A stretch of 64,000 bases of DNA from the NCBI GenBank assembly GCA_963810305.1, contig CAWEMY010000005.1, forward strand, positions 372,001-436,000, in the 5' to 3' direction. Numbering within the stretch: the first letter of the stretch is position 1; every line of letters starts with the position of its first letter. The position numbers and the translations under genes are program-made. The DNA is from JACDCA01 sp963810305. GTDB lineage: Bacteria; Acidobacteriota; Vicinamibacteria; Vicinamibacterales; 2-12-FULL-66-21. Below, piece by piece: positions 45,840-54,748 of this stretch. The notes under the pieces were generated by a model. It saw only the letters and a program-made list of their open reading frames with translations, ran no database searches and had not been told where the DNA came from.

Positions 45840-46790
45840 ATGAAGATCTTCACCAATCCGAATTACGACTTCGTCCGATGGCGCTGGCACGCCATCGCGC
45901 TGTCGCTCGTCGTCGTCCTCGCCGGCGCGTACCTGATTGCCACGCGCGGGTTGCAGATGGGGGTCGACTTCGAGGGTGGCACGATCGTCATCGTCAAGTT
46001 CGAGCAGACGCCAAACATCCCAGCGATCCGGAATCTGTTCGGCGGGGACGCGGTGGTGCTGGAATACGGGCCGCGCGCAAACAACGACATCATGATCCGT
46101 GTCAAACGGACCGGTTCGGAAGTCGGCGCCGATCTGAGCCGCGAAGCCGACAAGGTCGTCGCCACGCTGAAGCAGGCGAATCTCGGGACGTTCACGGTCG
46201 TCGGCACGGACATCGTCGGCCCCGTCGTCGGCGAGCAGCTCCGCAAGCAGGGGCTGATGGCAACAGTGCTGGCGATGGCCGGGATCCTTGCCTACATCGC
46301 GCTGCGCTTTCAGTTCAGTTTCGCCGTGGGCGCGGTCATCGCGACGCTGCACGATCTGCTGATCTGCCTCGCGTTCCTCGCGTTCTTCCGCTACGACATG
46401 ACGCTCAACGTGGTCGCCGGCCTGCTGACGATCACCGGGTATTCGGTCAACGACACGATCGTCGTGTTCGACCGCGTCCGCGAGAACATGCGTGGCATGC
46501 GCCGCGAGAGCCTGTCGACGATCGTCAACACCGCGGTCAACCAGACGCTGTCGCGGACCGTGATCACCGCCGGCGCGACGCTGTTGAGTGTGATCGCGCT
46601 CTACCTGTTCGGCGGGGAAGTGCTGAAGGGGTTCGCCTTCACGATGCTGGTCGGGATCATCAGCGGCACCTACTCGACCATCTTCATTGCGGCGTCACTC
46701 GCGATCGTCTTTCAGGGCAGAAAACCCCTGAAGGGTCAGCCCGCGGCTGCGCCCACGGCGACGCGGCCGAGCCGCCGCCGCGCCTCCTGA
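45840..46790 (+). CDS. secF: Protein translocase subunit SecF
   Basis: 316 residues. QMGVDFEGGTIVIVKFE is the SecF counterpart of the SecD motif; GYSVNDTIVVFDRVRENM is the fourth-helix signature; six membrane helices are visible. The C-terminal tail is basic. uppP begins 19 bases downstream. Confidence 0.97.
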   Translation: MKIFTNPNYDFVRWRWHAIALSLVVVLAGAYLIATRGLQMGVDFEGGTIVIVKFEQTPNIPAIRNLFGGDAVVLEYGPRANNDIMIRVKRTGSEVGADLSREADKVVATLKQANLGTFTVVGTDIVGPVVGEQLRKQGLMATVLAMAGILAYIALRFQFSFAVGAVIATLHDLLICLAFLAFFRYDMTLNVVAGLLTITGYSVNDTIVVFDRVRENMRGMRRESLSTIVNTAVNQTLSRTVITAGATLLSVIALYLFGGEVLKGFAFTMLVGIISGTYSTIFIAASLAIVFQGRKPLKGQPAAAPTATRPSRRRAS

Positions 46791-46809
46791 CGCCGCCCTC
46801 CTGGCGTTC

Positions 46810-47619
46810 GTGAGCATTGCTGCCGCCATACTGCTCGGCGCGATTCAGGGGCTGACGGAGTTTCTTCCGGTTTCCAGCTCGGCGCACCTGATCCTGGCGC
46901 GAATGTTCTTCGGCTGGGAAGTACCGCCGTCGTTCGGTCTCGCATTCGACGTCGCCCTCCATATCGGTACGCTGGCGGCGATCGTGGCGTTTTTCCGGAC
47001 GGAGATCATCGCGATGGTCCGGTCGCTGCCGTCGGCGCTCTCCTTCGATGCCGGGCCCTCGGCGCGCGCGGCGCGCCTCATCGTGATCGGCACCATTCCG
47101 GTCGTGATCGTCGCGATCTTGTTCAGCGACTACATCGAGGATGTGCTTCGCTCTCCAGCAGTCGCCGCCGGCGCGCTCGCGATTGGCGCCGTGGCGATGA
47201 TCGTGGCGGAACGATTCGGCGAGCGGCGAAGGACGGAAGTCGACCTGCGGTGGACCGATGCGCTGCTGATCGGATGTGCGCAGGCATCAGCGCTGATCCC
47301 CGGCATGTCGCGATCCGGTTCGACCATCGCGATGGGCATGTTTCTCGGCGTGCGGCGCGATGCCGCCGCGCGCTTCACGTTTCTCCTGGCGATCCCGGCC
47401 ACGGTTGCAGCCGCCGCGAAGGAAGCACTGGAGCTGAGGGACATGCCGCTGGCACCTGGATCCTTCGAGGCGATCGTCATCGGCACGATCGTCTCGGCGG
47501 CGGTCGGGTATTTCACGATCAAGTTCTTTCTGCGGTTCCTCAGCGGACACAAACTCGACGTCTTCGCCGCCTACCGGCTGCTGCTCGCGGCAGCCACTGT
47601 GTTATGGCTTGTCACGTGA
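46810..47619 (+). CDS. uppP: Undecaprenyl-diphosphatase
   Basis: BacA-type membrane phosphatase that regenerates undecaprenyl phosphate for cell-wall and O-antigen synthesis. The N-terminal GLTEFLPVSSSAHLIL and the PGMSRSGSTIAMGMFLG motif are both complete. 269 residues, eight hydrophobic helices. Start GTG 46810. Confidence 0.96.
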   Translation: MSIAAAILLGAIQGLTEFLPVSSSAHLILARMFFGWEVPPSFGLAFDVALHIGTLAAIVAFFRTEIIAMVRSLPSALSFDAGPSARAARLIVIGTIPVVIVAILFSDYIEDVLRSPAVAAGALAIGAVAMIVAERFGERRRTEVDLRWTDALLIGCAQASALIPGMSRSGSTIAMGMFLGVRRDAAARFTFLLAIPATVAAAAKEALELRDMPLAPGSFEAIVIGTIVSAAVGYFTIKFFLRFLSGHKLDVFAAYRLLLAAATVLWLVT

Positions 47620-47695
47620 GCGGCCGGAACGGAGCGAAAGCGAGTGGAGGCCGCCAGGCGGGGTGCAGGGGGCCCCGCCGATCCAAGTAACGACG

Positions 47696-48316
47696 ATGCA
47701 GTGGCTCCGCCGCAGCTTCATCGCCGGGTTTTTCGTGACCGTCCCGCTGGTCATCAGCGTCGCCGCCCTGGTCTGGATCTTCCGGCTGGTCGATGGATCG
47801 CTGTCGCCGATGTATGCGACGTGGCTCGGCCGTGAGATCCCCGGGCTTGGCCTCCTGACCACCATGCTGATCGTCCTGCTGGTCGGCGCATTTGCGACCA
47901 ACGTCATCGGCAAGCGCGTCCTGCAGCGCGCCGAGAGTTATCTGCTGCGCGTGCCGGTGTTCCGGACGATCTACGCACCGGTGAAACAGCTGGTCGTCGC
48001 CTTTTCTCCTGACAATGAATACGGATTCAAGCGCGTGGTGCTCGTCGAGGAGCCCGGGCGCGGATTCGTCATGGGTTTTCTGACGAAAGAGTTCACCGTG
48101 GACCGCGGCGGCGGGCCCGAGGCCATGATCGCGGTCTACATCCCCACCAACCACCTGTATCTCGGCGATGTGGTCATCTATCCGCGCGACCGCGCGTCGT
48201 ATCCGGATGTCACCGTGGAGCAGGGGATTCGCGTGTTCCTCACGGGAGGGATGGCCCTGGCGGCCCGGATGAAGGCGCGCCATGGCGCCGACCGGGTCGG
48301 TGACTTCCGCGTGTGA
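47696..48316 (+). CDS. DUF502 membrane protein
   Basis: 206 residues. Two N-terminal membrane helices (SFIAGFFVTVPLVISVAALV and LGLLTTMLIVLLVGAFATNV) and a soluble domain with VPVFRTIYAPVKQLVVAF and VYIPTNHLYLGDVVIYPRD. This is the DUF502 pattern; the function is unknown. The frame is open from GTG 47609, but ATG 47696 matches where family members begin; the intervening 76 bases after uppP are GC-rich and look non-coding. Confidence 0.88.
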   Translation: MQWLRRSFIAGFFVTVPLVISVAALVWIFRLVDGSLSPMYATWLGREIPGLGLLTTMLIVLLVGAFATNVIGKRVLQRAESYLLRVPVFRTIYAPVKQLVVAFSPDNEYGFKRVVLVEEPGRGFVMGFLTKEFTVDRGGGPEAMIAVYIPTNHLYLGDVVIYPRDRASYPDVTVEQGIRVFLTGGMALAARMKARHGADRVGDFRV

Positions 48317-48429
48317 GGGTCAGGCCCCTCCCGCGCAACTTTTGTTGTAAAACCGCCGGAACTCCGGGTACGATTCTTAGTTTTGGGATTTTGCCCGGAA
48401 GGGCTTACCGAGAGGACTCTGACAGAACG

Positions 48430-50979
48430 ATGCTCCCCACAATGTTTATTCGCCTGCGTTCCGCCCTGTTCCTTGCGCTGCTGCTGACAGCCGTGCCGGT
48501 TGTTTCCGCGGCACAGCCGCCGGCAGCGCCGCAGACGACCGAGCAGGCGGCCCAGGCGCCAGCGCCCGTTCGGCACGGCGGCGGCGAGGCGAACCTGGTG
48601 CTCCCGGATCTCGGCTCGGTCACCTTCAACGGGATCAACGGCCGGACGCTGCTGATGGGAGGGCTCGCCATCTCGCTGCTCGGCCTGGTCTTCGGCCTGG
48701 TCATCTACACGCAGCTGAAAAACCTCCCGGTTCATCGGTCCATGCTCGAAATCTCCGAGCTCATTTACGAGACCTGCAAGACCTACCTGATCACGCAGGG
48801 CAAGTTCATATTGATTCTCTGGGTCTTCATCGGCGTGATCAGCGCGGTCTATTTCGGCGGGCTGGCGACCACGATCGATCCGGCGACCGGAGCCGAGGTG
48901 CACGGATTCCCGCCGTTCAAGGTCGCCGTCATTCTTCTCTTCAGTCTGATTGGCATCGCCGGCAGCTACGGCGTGGCATGGTTCGGCATCCGCGTCAACA
49001 CGTTCGCCAATTCACGTGCGGCGTTCGCCGGTCTCAAGGGGCAGCCGTATCCGATCTACGCCATCCCGCTTCGTGCCGGCATGAGCATCGGGATGCTGCT
49101 GATCAGCGTCGAGCTGTTCATCATGCTCTGCATCCTTCTCTTCATCCCCGCCGACTACGCGGGATCCTGCTTCATCGGCTTCGCCATCGGTGAGTCGCTT
49201 GGGGCGGCGGCACTCCGTATCGCCGGCGGTATTTTCACCAAGATCGCCGACATTGGCGCCGACTTGATGAAGATCGTCTTCAACATCAAGGAAGACGACG
49301 CGCGGAACCCTGGTGTCATCGCCGACTGCACCGGGGACAACGCCGGTGACTCGGTCGGCCCGAGCGCCGACGGGTTCGAGACCTACGGCGTCACCGGTGT
49401 GGCGTTGATCTCCTTCATCCTGCTGGCGGTCGCGAGCCCCACCGTGCAGGTGCAGCTCCTGGTCTGGATCTTCGTCATGCGCGTCATGATGATCATCGCC
49501 AGCGGCGTCTCGTATCTGCTGAACGAAGCCTGGTCGAAAGCCAGCTACGCCGGCGCCCCGACGATGAACTTCGAGGCGCCGCTGACAAAGCTGGTGTGGC
49601 TCACGTCCATCGTTTCGGTCATCATCACCTACATCGCGTCGTACCTGTTGATCCCCGACCTGGGCGGTGACCCCACTTTGTGGTGGAAGCTGTCGACGAT
49701 CATCACCTGCGGGACCCTGGCGGGTGCAATCATCCCCGAGCTGGTGAAGATTTTCACGTCCGTTGAGTCCGCGCACGTCCGCGAGGTCGTGACCTCATCG
49801 CGCGAAGGGGGGGCATCCCTCAACATCCTCTCCGGACTCGTCGCGGGGAATTTCGGCGCCTACTGGCTGGGCCTCACCATCGCGGCGCTGATGGCGATCG
49901 CGTACGGCGTGAGCACGCAGGGTGTGGGCGGGCCGGCGAATGCGCCGTTGATGATTGCCCCGGCGGTCTTTTCGTTCGGCCTGGTGGCCTTCGGCTTCCT
50001 CGGCATGGGCCCCGTGACGATCGCGGTCGACTCGTACGGACCCGTGACCGACAACGCGCAGTCGGTCTACGAACTGTCGATGATCGAGGCGGTGCCGAAC
50101 ATCAAGCAGGAGATCAAGAAGGACTACGGGTTCGACGTCAATTTCGAGCGCGCCAAGCACCTGCTCGAGGAAAATGACGGCGCCGGCAATACGTTCAAGG
50201 CCACCGCCAAGCCGGTGCTGATCGGCACCGCAGTCGTCGGGGCGACGACCATGATCTTTTCCATCATCGTCGTGCTGACACACGGGCTGACCCAGAACCT
50301 GGAGAAGCTGTCGATCCTGCACCCGCCGTTCCTGCTCGGGCTGATCGCCGGCGGCGCGATCATTTACTGGTTCACCGGTGCATCGATTCAAGCCGTCACC
50401 ACCGGCGCCTATCGCGCAGTCGAGTTCATCAAGGCGAATATCCGACTCGACGGTGTCGAGAAAGCCTCGGTAGCCGACAGCAAGAAGGTCGTGGAAATCT
50501 GCACGCAATACGCGCAGAAGGGCATGTTCAACATTTTCCTGGCCGTGTTCTTCGCGACGCTCGGGTTTGCGTTCCTCGAACCCTACTTTTTTATCGGATA
50601 CCTGATATCGATCGCCCTGTTCGGCCTCTTCCAGGCGATTTTCATGGCTAACGCCGGCGGAGCATGGGATAACGCCAAGAAAATCGTCGAGGTGGAGCTG
50701 AAGGAAAAAGGCACCCCGCTCCACTCCGCGACGGTCGTTGGCGACACTGTCGGCGATCCATTCAAGGACACCTCATCGGTGGCGATGAACCCGGTAATCA
50801 AGTTCACCACCCTGTTCGGCCTCCTGGCGGTCGAACTCGGTGTGCAGCTTGCAGCACAATACGGGACGACGCTGAGTCTGACGCTTGCTGCAGCGTTTCT
50901 CGTCGCCTCGTCGTTTTTCGTGCATCGCTCTTTCTACGGAATGCGGATCCAGGTGGCCCCCAAGGTGGCGGGGCGGTAA
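48430..50979 (+). CDS. hppA: Membrane-bound pyrophosphatase (HppA), divergent type
   Basis: 849 residues with about 16 helices. It couples PPi hydrolysis to cation pumping. Conserved acidic loops are present but altered: KIADIGADLMK replaces the usual DVGADLVGK, and IADCTGDNAGDSVGPSADGF replaces DNVGDNVGDCAGMAADL. GNTFKATAK has Lys where potassium-dependent enzymes have Ala, so it is probably potassium-independent. FKDTSSVAMNPVIKF near the end replaces DTAGPALNPLIK. It also has a hydrophobic signal-like N terminus plus a Pro/Ala linker before the first pump helix. ATG 48430 was preferred over 48313 because the signal-like segment starts there. Pumped ion unknown. Confidence 0.9.
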   Translation: MLPTMFIRLRSALFLALLLTAVPVVSAAQPPAAPQTTEQAAQAPAPVRHGGGEANLVLPDLGSVTFNGINGRTLLMGGLAISLLGLVFGLVIYTQLKNLPVHRSMLEISELIYETCKTYLITQGKFILILWVFIGVISAVYFGGLATTIDPATGAEVHGFPPFKVAVILLFSLIGIAGSYGVAWFGIRVNTFANSRAAFAGLKGQPYPIYAIPLRAGMSIGMLLISVELFIMLCILLFIPADYAGSCFIGFAIGESLGAAALRIAGGIFTKIADIGADLMKIVFNIKEDDARNPGVIADCTGDNAGDSVGPSADGFETYGVTGVALISFILLAVASPTVQVQLLVWIFVMRVMMIIASGVSYLLNEAWSKASYAGAPTMNFEAPLTKLVWLTSIVSVIITYIASYLLIPDLGGDPTLWWKLSTIITCGTLAGAIIPELVKIFTSVESAHVREVVTSSREGGASLNILSGLVAGNFGAYWLGLTIAALMAIAYGVSTQGVGGPANAPLMIAPAVFSFGLVAFGFLGMGPVTIAVDSYGPVTDNAQSVYELSMIEAVPNIKQEIKKDYGFDVNFERAKHLLEENDGAGNTFKATAKPVLIGTAVVGATTMIFSIIVVLTHGLTQNLEKLSILHPPFLLGLIAGGAIIYWFTGASIQAVTTGAYRAVEFIKANIRLDGVEKASVADSKKVVEICTQYAQKGMFNIFLAVFFATLGFAFLEPYFFIGYLISIALFGLFQAIFMANAGGAWDNAKKIVEVELKEKGTPLHSATVVGDTVGDPFKDTSSVAMNPVIKFTTLFGLLAVELGVQLAAQYGTTLSLTLAAAFLVASSFFVHRSFYGMRIQVAPKVAGR

Positions 50980-51061
50980 CGGTCTCCCACTGGGGTGATT
51001 TCGTCCCATGAAAACCGGGCCATTTCGCGAAAAAGGGTGTCTAAATCCCCAAGGGGCTTCG

Positions 51062-51091
51062 TTGACACTGCTTTTTGGGTCTGACTATAAT
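51062..51091 (+). promoter_or_regulatory. Consensus sigma-70 promoter of the tonB operon
   Basis: TTGACA (51062-51067) and TATAAT (51086-51091) are both perfect, spacer 18. Transcription would start about 35 bases before the tonB GTG. It is the strongest promoter on the plus strand of the window. Confidence 0.9.
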
Positions 51092-51131
51092 TCGCGGTCC
51101 TGTACCGCTAGAGAAAGCTGGAGGCTGAACC

Positions 51132-51857
51132 GTGCCGCGTGACATGTTCGGCGACGTTGCGAACCCGACGGTGAAGCTCGGATCTCAGGCGTGGTACACC
51201 GTGCCGGCTTCTATTGCCGCGCACGTGGTGCTCTTTGCCGCGGTCATCATCATCCCGTTGATGGCCGCCGACGTGCTCCCGACCCCGCCAACGATGATGG
51301 CGTTTGTCGGGACGCCGCCACCGCCACCACCACCACCGCCGCCGCCGCCCGCGCCGGCGGCCGCGACACCCAGGACCCCGACGCCGGTCTCGAATCCGAA
51401 TGCCGCGCCGGTCGAGGCGCCTAAAGAGATTGTGCCGGAGACTCCGGCACCGCCTTCGGTTTCCACCGTGGGCGTGCCTGGCGGCGTCGAGGGTGGCGTC
51501 CCCGGCGGCGTCGTCGGCGGTGTCGTGGGCGGGCTTCCGGAAGCTCCGCCGCCACCGCCCCCCCCAAGCCAGCCGATCAGGGTCGGCGGGAATATCAAGA
51601 CCCCGACGAAGATCAAAGATGTGCGTCCCGTGTATCCTCCCATCGCGCAGTCTGCGCGTGTCTCCGGCATGGTCATCATCGAGGCGACCATCGGTGCCGA
51701 CGGCCGGGTGAAGGACGCCAAGGTTCTGCGCTCGATTCCGCTGCTCGATCAGGCAGCGCTCGACGCAGTCAAGCAGTGGACTTTCACCCCGACGTTGCTG
51801 AACGGCGTTCCCGTGCCGGTCATCATGACGGTAACGGTGAACTTCACGCTGCAGTAG
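51132..51857 (+). CDS. tonB: TonB energy-transducing protein
   Basis: 241 residues. One membrane helix (residues about 24-45) is followed by a run of 12 prolines, a Pro/Ala linker, a Gly-Val repeat (VPGGVEGGVPGGVVGGVVGG), a second run of prolines and the C-terminal TonB domain (DVRPVYPPIAQSARVSGMVI, AKVLRSIPLLDQAALDAVKQ). It links the inner-membrane ExbB/ExbD motor to outer-membrane receptors. Start GTG 51132. Heads tonB-exbB-exbD-exbD. Confidence 0.95.
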   Translation: MPRDMFGDVANPTVKLGSQAWYTVPASIAAHVVLFAAVIIIPLMAADVLPTPPTMMAFVGTPPPPPPPPPPPPAPAAATPRTPTPVSNPNAAPVEAPKEIVPETPAPPSVSTVGVPGGVEGGVPGGVVGGVVGGLPEAPPPPPPPSQPIRVGGNIKTPTKIKDVRPVYPPIAQSARVSGMVIIEATIGADGRVKDAKVLRSIPLLDQAALDAVKQWTFTPTLLNGVPVPVIMTVTVNFTLQ

Positions 51858-51908
51858 CGGGAACTTTCTGATTCATTTCTGATTCGGACGTAGCGGAGGA
51901 TTCGCGCA

Positions 51909-52580
51909 ATGGATTTGATGCACATGTGGAACCAGATGGGGTGGGTCGCGAAAGCGATCGGGGTCATCCTCATCATCATGTCGATGATTTCGTTCGGAGT
52001 CGCCATCGAACGGATTTACACGTTCACACAGGCGCGCAAGCAGTCGAAGCTGTATGCGCCGCAGGTTGCGAAACACCTGAAGGAAGGACGGCTCAAGGAC
52101 GCCATCGCGGTTTCCTCGTCGAAAAACTACCGGTACAGCCATCTTGCCAAGGTCGTGCTCGCCGGGTTACAGGAGTACCAGTTTCAACAAGAAACCGGCG
52201 GCAGTCTGAGTCGAGAGGATCTGGTCGACACCGTCCGCCGCGCAATTCAGCGAGCGTCCGCGCTCACCGCGAACGACCTCAAGAAAGGCGTCGCCTCGCT
52301 CGCGACGATCGGCGCGACGGCACCGTTCGTCGGCCTCCTCGGGACCGTCGTCGGCATCATCACCGCGTTCCAGGGCATCGCGGCGACCGGTTCGGGCGGC
52401 CTCGGAGCGGTGTCGGCCGGTATTTCGGAAGCGCTGGTCGAGACGGCGCTCGGTCTGGTCGTGGCGATCCCGGCGGTCTGGTTCTACAATTACCTGACCG
52501 GCCGCATCGAGTACTTCAACGTCGAAATGGACAACTCGTCATCGGAGTTGCTCGACTACTTTATTAAGAAGACGGCGTAA
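51909..52580 (+). CDS. exbB: ExbB/TolQ/MotA-family proton channel
   Basis: 223 residues, three membrane helices. The LATIGATAPFVGLLGTVVGI and GISEALVETALGLVVAIPAV blocks are the TolQ/ExbB pore helices with their conserved Thr and Pro. Forms the pentameric stator around ExbD. 51 bases after tonB. Confidence 0.95.
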   Translation: MDLMHMWNQMGWVAKAIGVILIIMSMISFGVAIERIYTFTQARKQSKLYAPQVAKHLKEGRLKDAIAVSSSKNYRYSHLAKVVLAGLQEYQFQQETGGSLSREDLVDTVRRAIQRASALTANDLKKGVASLATIGATAPFVGLLGTVVGIITAFQGIAATGSGGLGAVSAGISEALVETALGLVVAIPAVWFYNYLTGRIEYFNVEMDNSSSELLDYFIKKTA

Positions 52581-52654
52581 TTTCGCAGCGCGCAAGGCGC
52601 AGTGCGGAGACGCACCGCGCGCTCGGCGCCGCGCACGACGCTAGGAGTTCTCCC

Positions 52655-53104
52655 ATGTCAATGGACGTAGGCGGCAGCAAGGGCAGTCTCAAAGCCGACA
52701 TCAACGTCACCCCGCTGGTCGACGTCATGCTGGTGCTGCTGATCATCATGATGCTCATCGCCCCGATGCTGCAGAAGGGCGTGAACGTCACGTTGCCGAT
52801 CGCCAGCAACACCCTGGCGAAGCCGGACAACCAGACGCAGACCGTGGTGGCCGTGGATTCACAGAACCAGATGTGGATCAACGGCCTCCAGGTGTCCAAG
52901 GCGGACTTCGTCGATCGGATCAAGACGCTCCTCGAAGACAAGACCGACCGCACCGTTCTCATCAAGGGTGACCAGGACGCCTCCTACTCCGCGATCATGC
53001 AGGCCATGGATTACCTGCACGAGGCGCAGATCGAGGATATCGGCCTGATCACCGACCCGAAAACCGACCCGAACAAGCCGCCCCCGGGCCAGGGAGGCAA
53101 CTAG
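52655..53104 (+). CDS. exbD: ExbD/TolR-family protein, first copy
   Basis: 149 residues. The membrane helix carries the proton-accepting Asp in INVTPLVDVMLVLLIIMM (D at about residue 23). The periplasmic domain ends with a Pro-rich tail. GAG-type ribosome site upstream. Two bases separate it from the second copy. Confidence 0.94.
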   Translation: MSMDVGGSKGSLKADINVTPLVDVMLVLLIIMMLIAPMLQKGVNVTLPIASNTLAKPDNQTQTVVAVDSQNQMWINGLQVSKADFVDRIKTLLEDKTDRTVLIKGDQDASYSAIMQAMDYLHEAQIEDIGLITDPKTDPNKPPPGQGGN

Positions 53105-53106
53105 CC

Positions 53107-53574
53107 ATGAAGCACGCACACAAGCACTTCGGCGCCGAGAAGGTCGTCACGGGAGAGACGCCGCACGCCAGTGCGGACATGAACGTCACGCCGCTCATCG
53201 ACGTGCTGCTCGTGCTCCTGATCATCTTCATGGCCGCGCTCCCGCTGACGCAGAAGGGGCTCGACATCAACCTGCCGCTCGAGACCAAGCAGCCGGCGTC
53301 CAACGAGCCGAGCCAGCAGATCATGCTCGAGTACACCGCCGACCGTCAGATCTCGATCAACAAGCAGCCGGTGGCGCTGCCCGAGCTCGAGAGCGAGCTC
53401 CGCCGCATCTTCGAAACCCGCAAGGAAAAGACGATGTTCATCGCCGGCGCCGGCGCGCTCCGCTACGCCGACATCATCGCCGTGATCGACGCCGCCAAGG
53501 GTGCCGGCATCGACAAGGTCGGGATCGTCACGGAAAGAATGCGCACCGGCGGCGGTTCGACCAGCGGCAACTAG
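53107..53574 (+). CDS. exbD: ExbD/TolR-family protein, second copy
   Basis: 155 residues, with MNVTPLIDVLLVLLIIFMAA as the helix with its conserved Asp. It differs clearly from the first copy in the periplasmic domain (LNLPLETKQ-like region, LPELESELRRIFETRKEK). Two unlike ExbD genes suggest a mixed ExbD dimer or service to two systems. Last gene of the operon, followed by an inverted heptamer repeat. Confidence 0.94.
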   Translation: MKHAHKHFGAEKVVTGETPHASADMNVTPLIDVLLVLLIIFMAALPLTQKGLDINLPLETKQPASNEPSQQIMLEYTADRQISINKQPVALPELESELRRIFETRKEKTMFIAGAGALRYADIIAVIDAAKGAGIDKVGIVTERMRTGGGSTSGN

Positions 53575-53583
53575 GACAGGCAG

Positions 53584-53670
53584 CAGTAATCAGTAATCAA
53601 TAACCAATAATCAGTAATCAATAATCAATCAATTGATTACTGACTACTGATTACTGACTACTGATCACTG
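53584..53670. repeat. CAGTAAT heptamer repeat arranged as a large palindrome
   Basis: Seven CAGTAAT/CAATAAT units run into their reverse complement (ATTACTG, ACTACTG) around the 10-base palindrome at 53628-53637. It fills the gap between two convergent genes, so it could terminate both. It is strikingly AT-rich in a GC-rich genome. Confidence 0.93.
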
Positions 53671-53677
53671 GCGACTA

Positions 53678-54629
53678 CTACGTTCCTGCGGTCTTCTTCT
53701 TATTCAGCTCGATGGCTTTGTTGCGGAGCTGATCGGCCTGGCGCAGGTATTCCTGCTGCTTCGCGCGGTCGGTCTCGGTGTTGGCCAGGATCCGCAGCAG
53801 CAGGTTCTTGTAGGTCAGCGCGTCGGAATAATCAGGATTGAGCGCGATGGCGCGGTCCGCAGATGCGATCCCCTTCTCTGCGTATTCCCGTTTCTGCGCG
53901 TTGGTCAGCCGATGGTCCTTGTTCGACTTGTCGAAGTAGTAGACCGCAACGAGCTGATGCCCCTGTGGATCGTTCGGCTTGAGATCGGCCGCCTTGTGCA
54001 GCGCTTCCATGGTCTTGTCGAACCGCCCCTGGCGATTGTAAAAGCCTGAAATCGTCGTGTGCACGCTGGGATCGTCTGGCTTCACCTCGCGGGCTTTCAT
54101 CAGCGCCGCTTCGGCTTTGTCGTACTCGCCCGAATCCTCGTAGATCTTCGAGAGGGCGAAGTAATACGTCGGATCGTTCGGGTCCGCCGAGATGAGCTTT
54201 TGGACGATCGGCTCCGCCTGGCTGGGGTCGTTCAGTTTGTCGGGCCCATAGGCGGCGGTCAGATACTGCAGGGCGAGTTTCTTCATCTGCGGGTTCTTGT
54301 CGTGCTCAGCCGCCTTGCGATAGTTCTCGATCGCCTTCTGCATGTAGGAGTCGTTGACGGCCTCCCCGGCGCGGGCCGGCTTGTAGGCGTTGTCGTAGCT
54401 GTTTCCGAGGAAGAAGTACACTTCGTGCGCGCTCGGGGTCTTTCTCGAGCACATACTCGTACTTCGCGGCGGCCCCCTTCCAGTCGGAGCCTCTGTACAG
54501 GTCGTTGGCCTCTTTGTAGGCCTTCTGGGCCTTCAGTCCGTCGAGCGAGTACCGGCCGCACGCAGCCGTTGCCAGACCGACGCCGACCACCAGCGCCGTA
54601 ACCGCCACCATCCGATAACGCATCGTCAT
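53678..54629 (-). CDS. TPR lipoprotein, one frameshift
   Basis: About 317 residues after correction. The lipobox is LATAAC (Cys at about residue 24). TPR units follow: DWKGAAAKYEYVLEKDPSAH, YMQKAIENYRKAAEHD, EYDKAEAALMKAREVKPDD and ALNPDYSDALTYKNLLLR. An extra base at 54434 (CCC G AGC) splits it; correction restores EKDPSAHEVYFFLGNSYDNA. Two in-frame ATGs (54629, 54623) are possible starts. A promoter is visible at 54663-54692. Probably a membrane-anchored scaffold; function unknown. Confidence 0.85.
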
Positions 54630-54662
54630 TCTCTTGAACCCTTAAAATGAAAGAGACTGGTC

Positions 54663-54692
54663 AGTATATTGAACGCGAAAAGATGGCGTCAA
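54663..54692 (-). promoter_or_regulatory. Sigma-70 promoter of the TPR lipoprotein gene
   Basis: TTGACG (54687-54692) and TATACT (54663-54668) on the minus strand, spacer 18, leader about 27 bases. Confidence 0.7.
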
Positions 54693-54748
54693 CCGCACCC
54701 GGGGGACGGGCCGTTACACCCCTCCCGTCATTTTAGACACCGCCAGTC

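Noticed and set aside
47609..47695. N-terminal extension of the DUF502 protein from GTG 47609
   Set aside because: The 29 extra residues are charged, Pro/Gly-rich and unlike the family; they overlap uppP. ATG 47696 starts at the expected place.
53107..53574. Second exbD as an assembly duplicate of the first
   Set aside because: The two proteins differ through most of their length and in their tails, so they are distinct genes.
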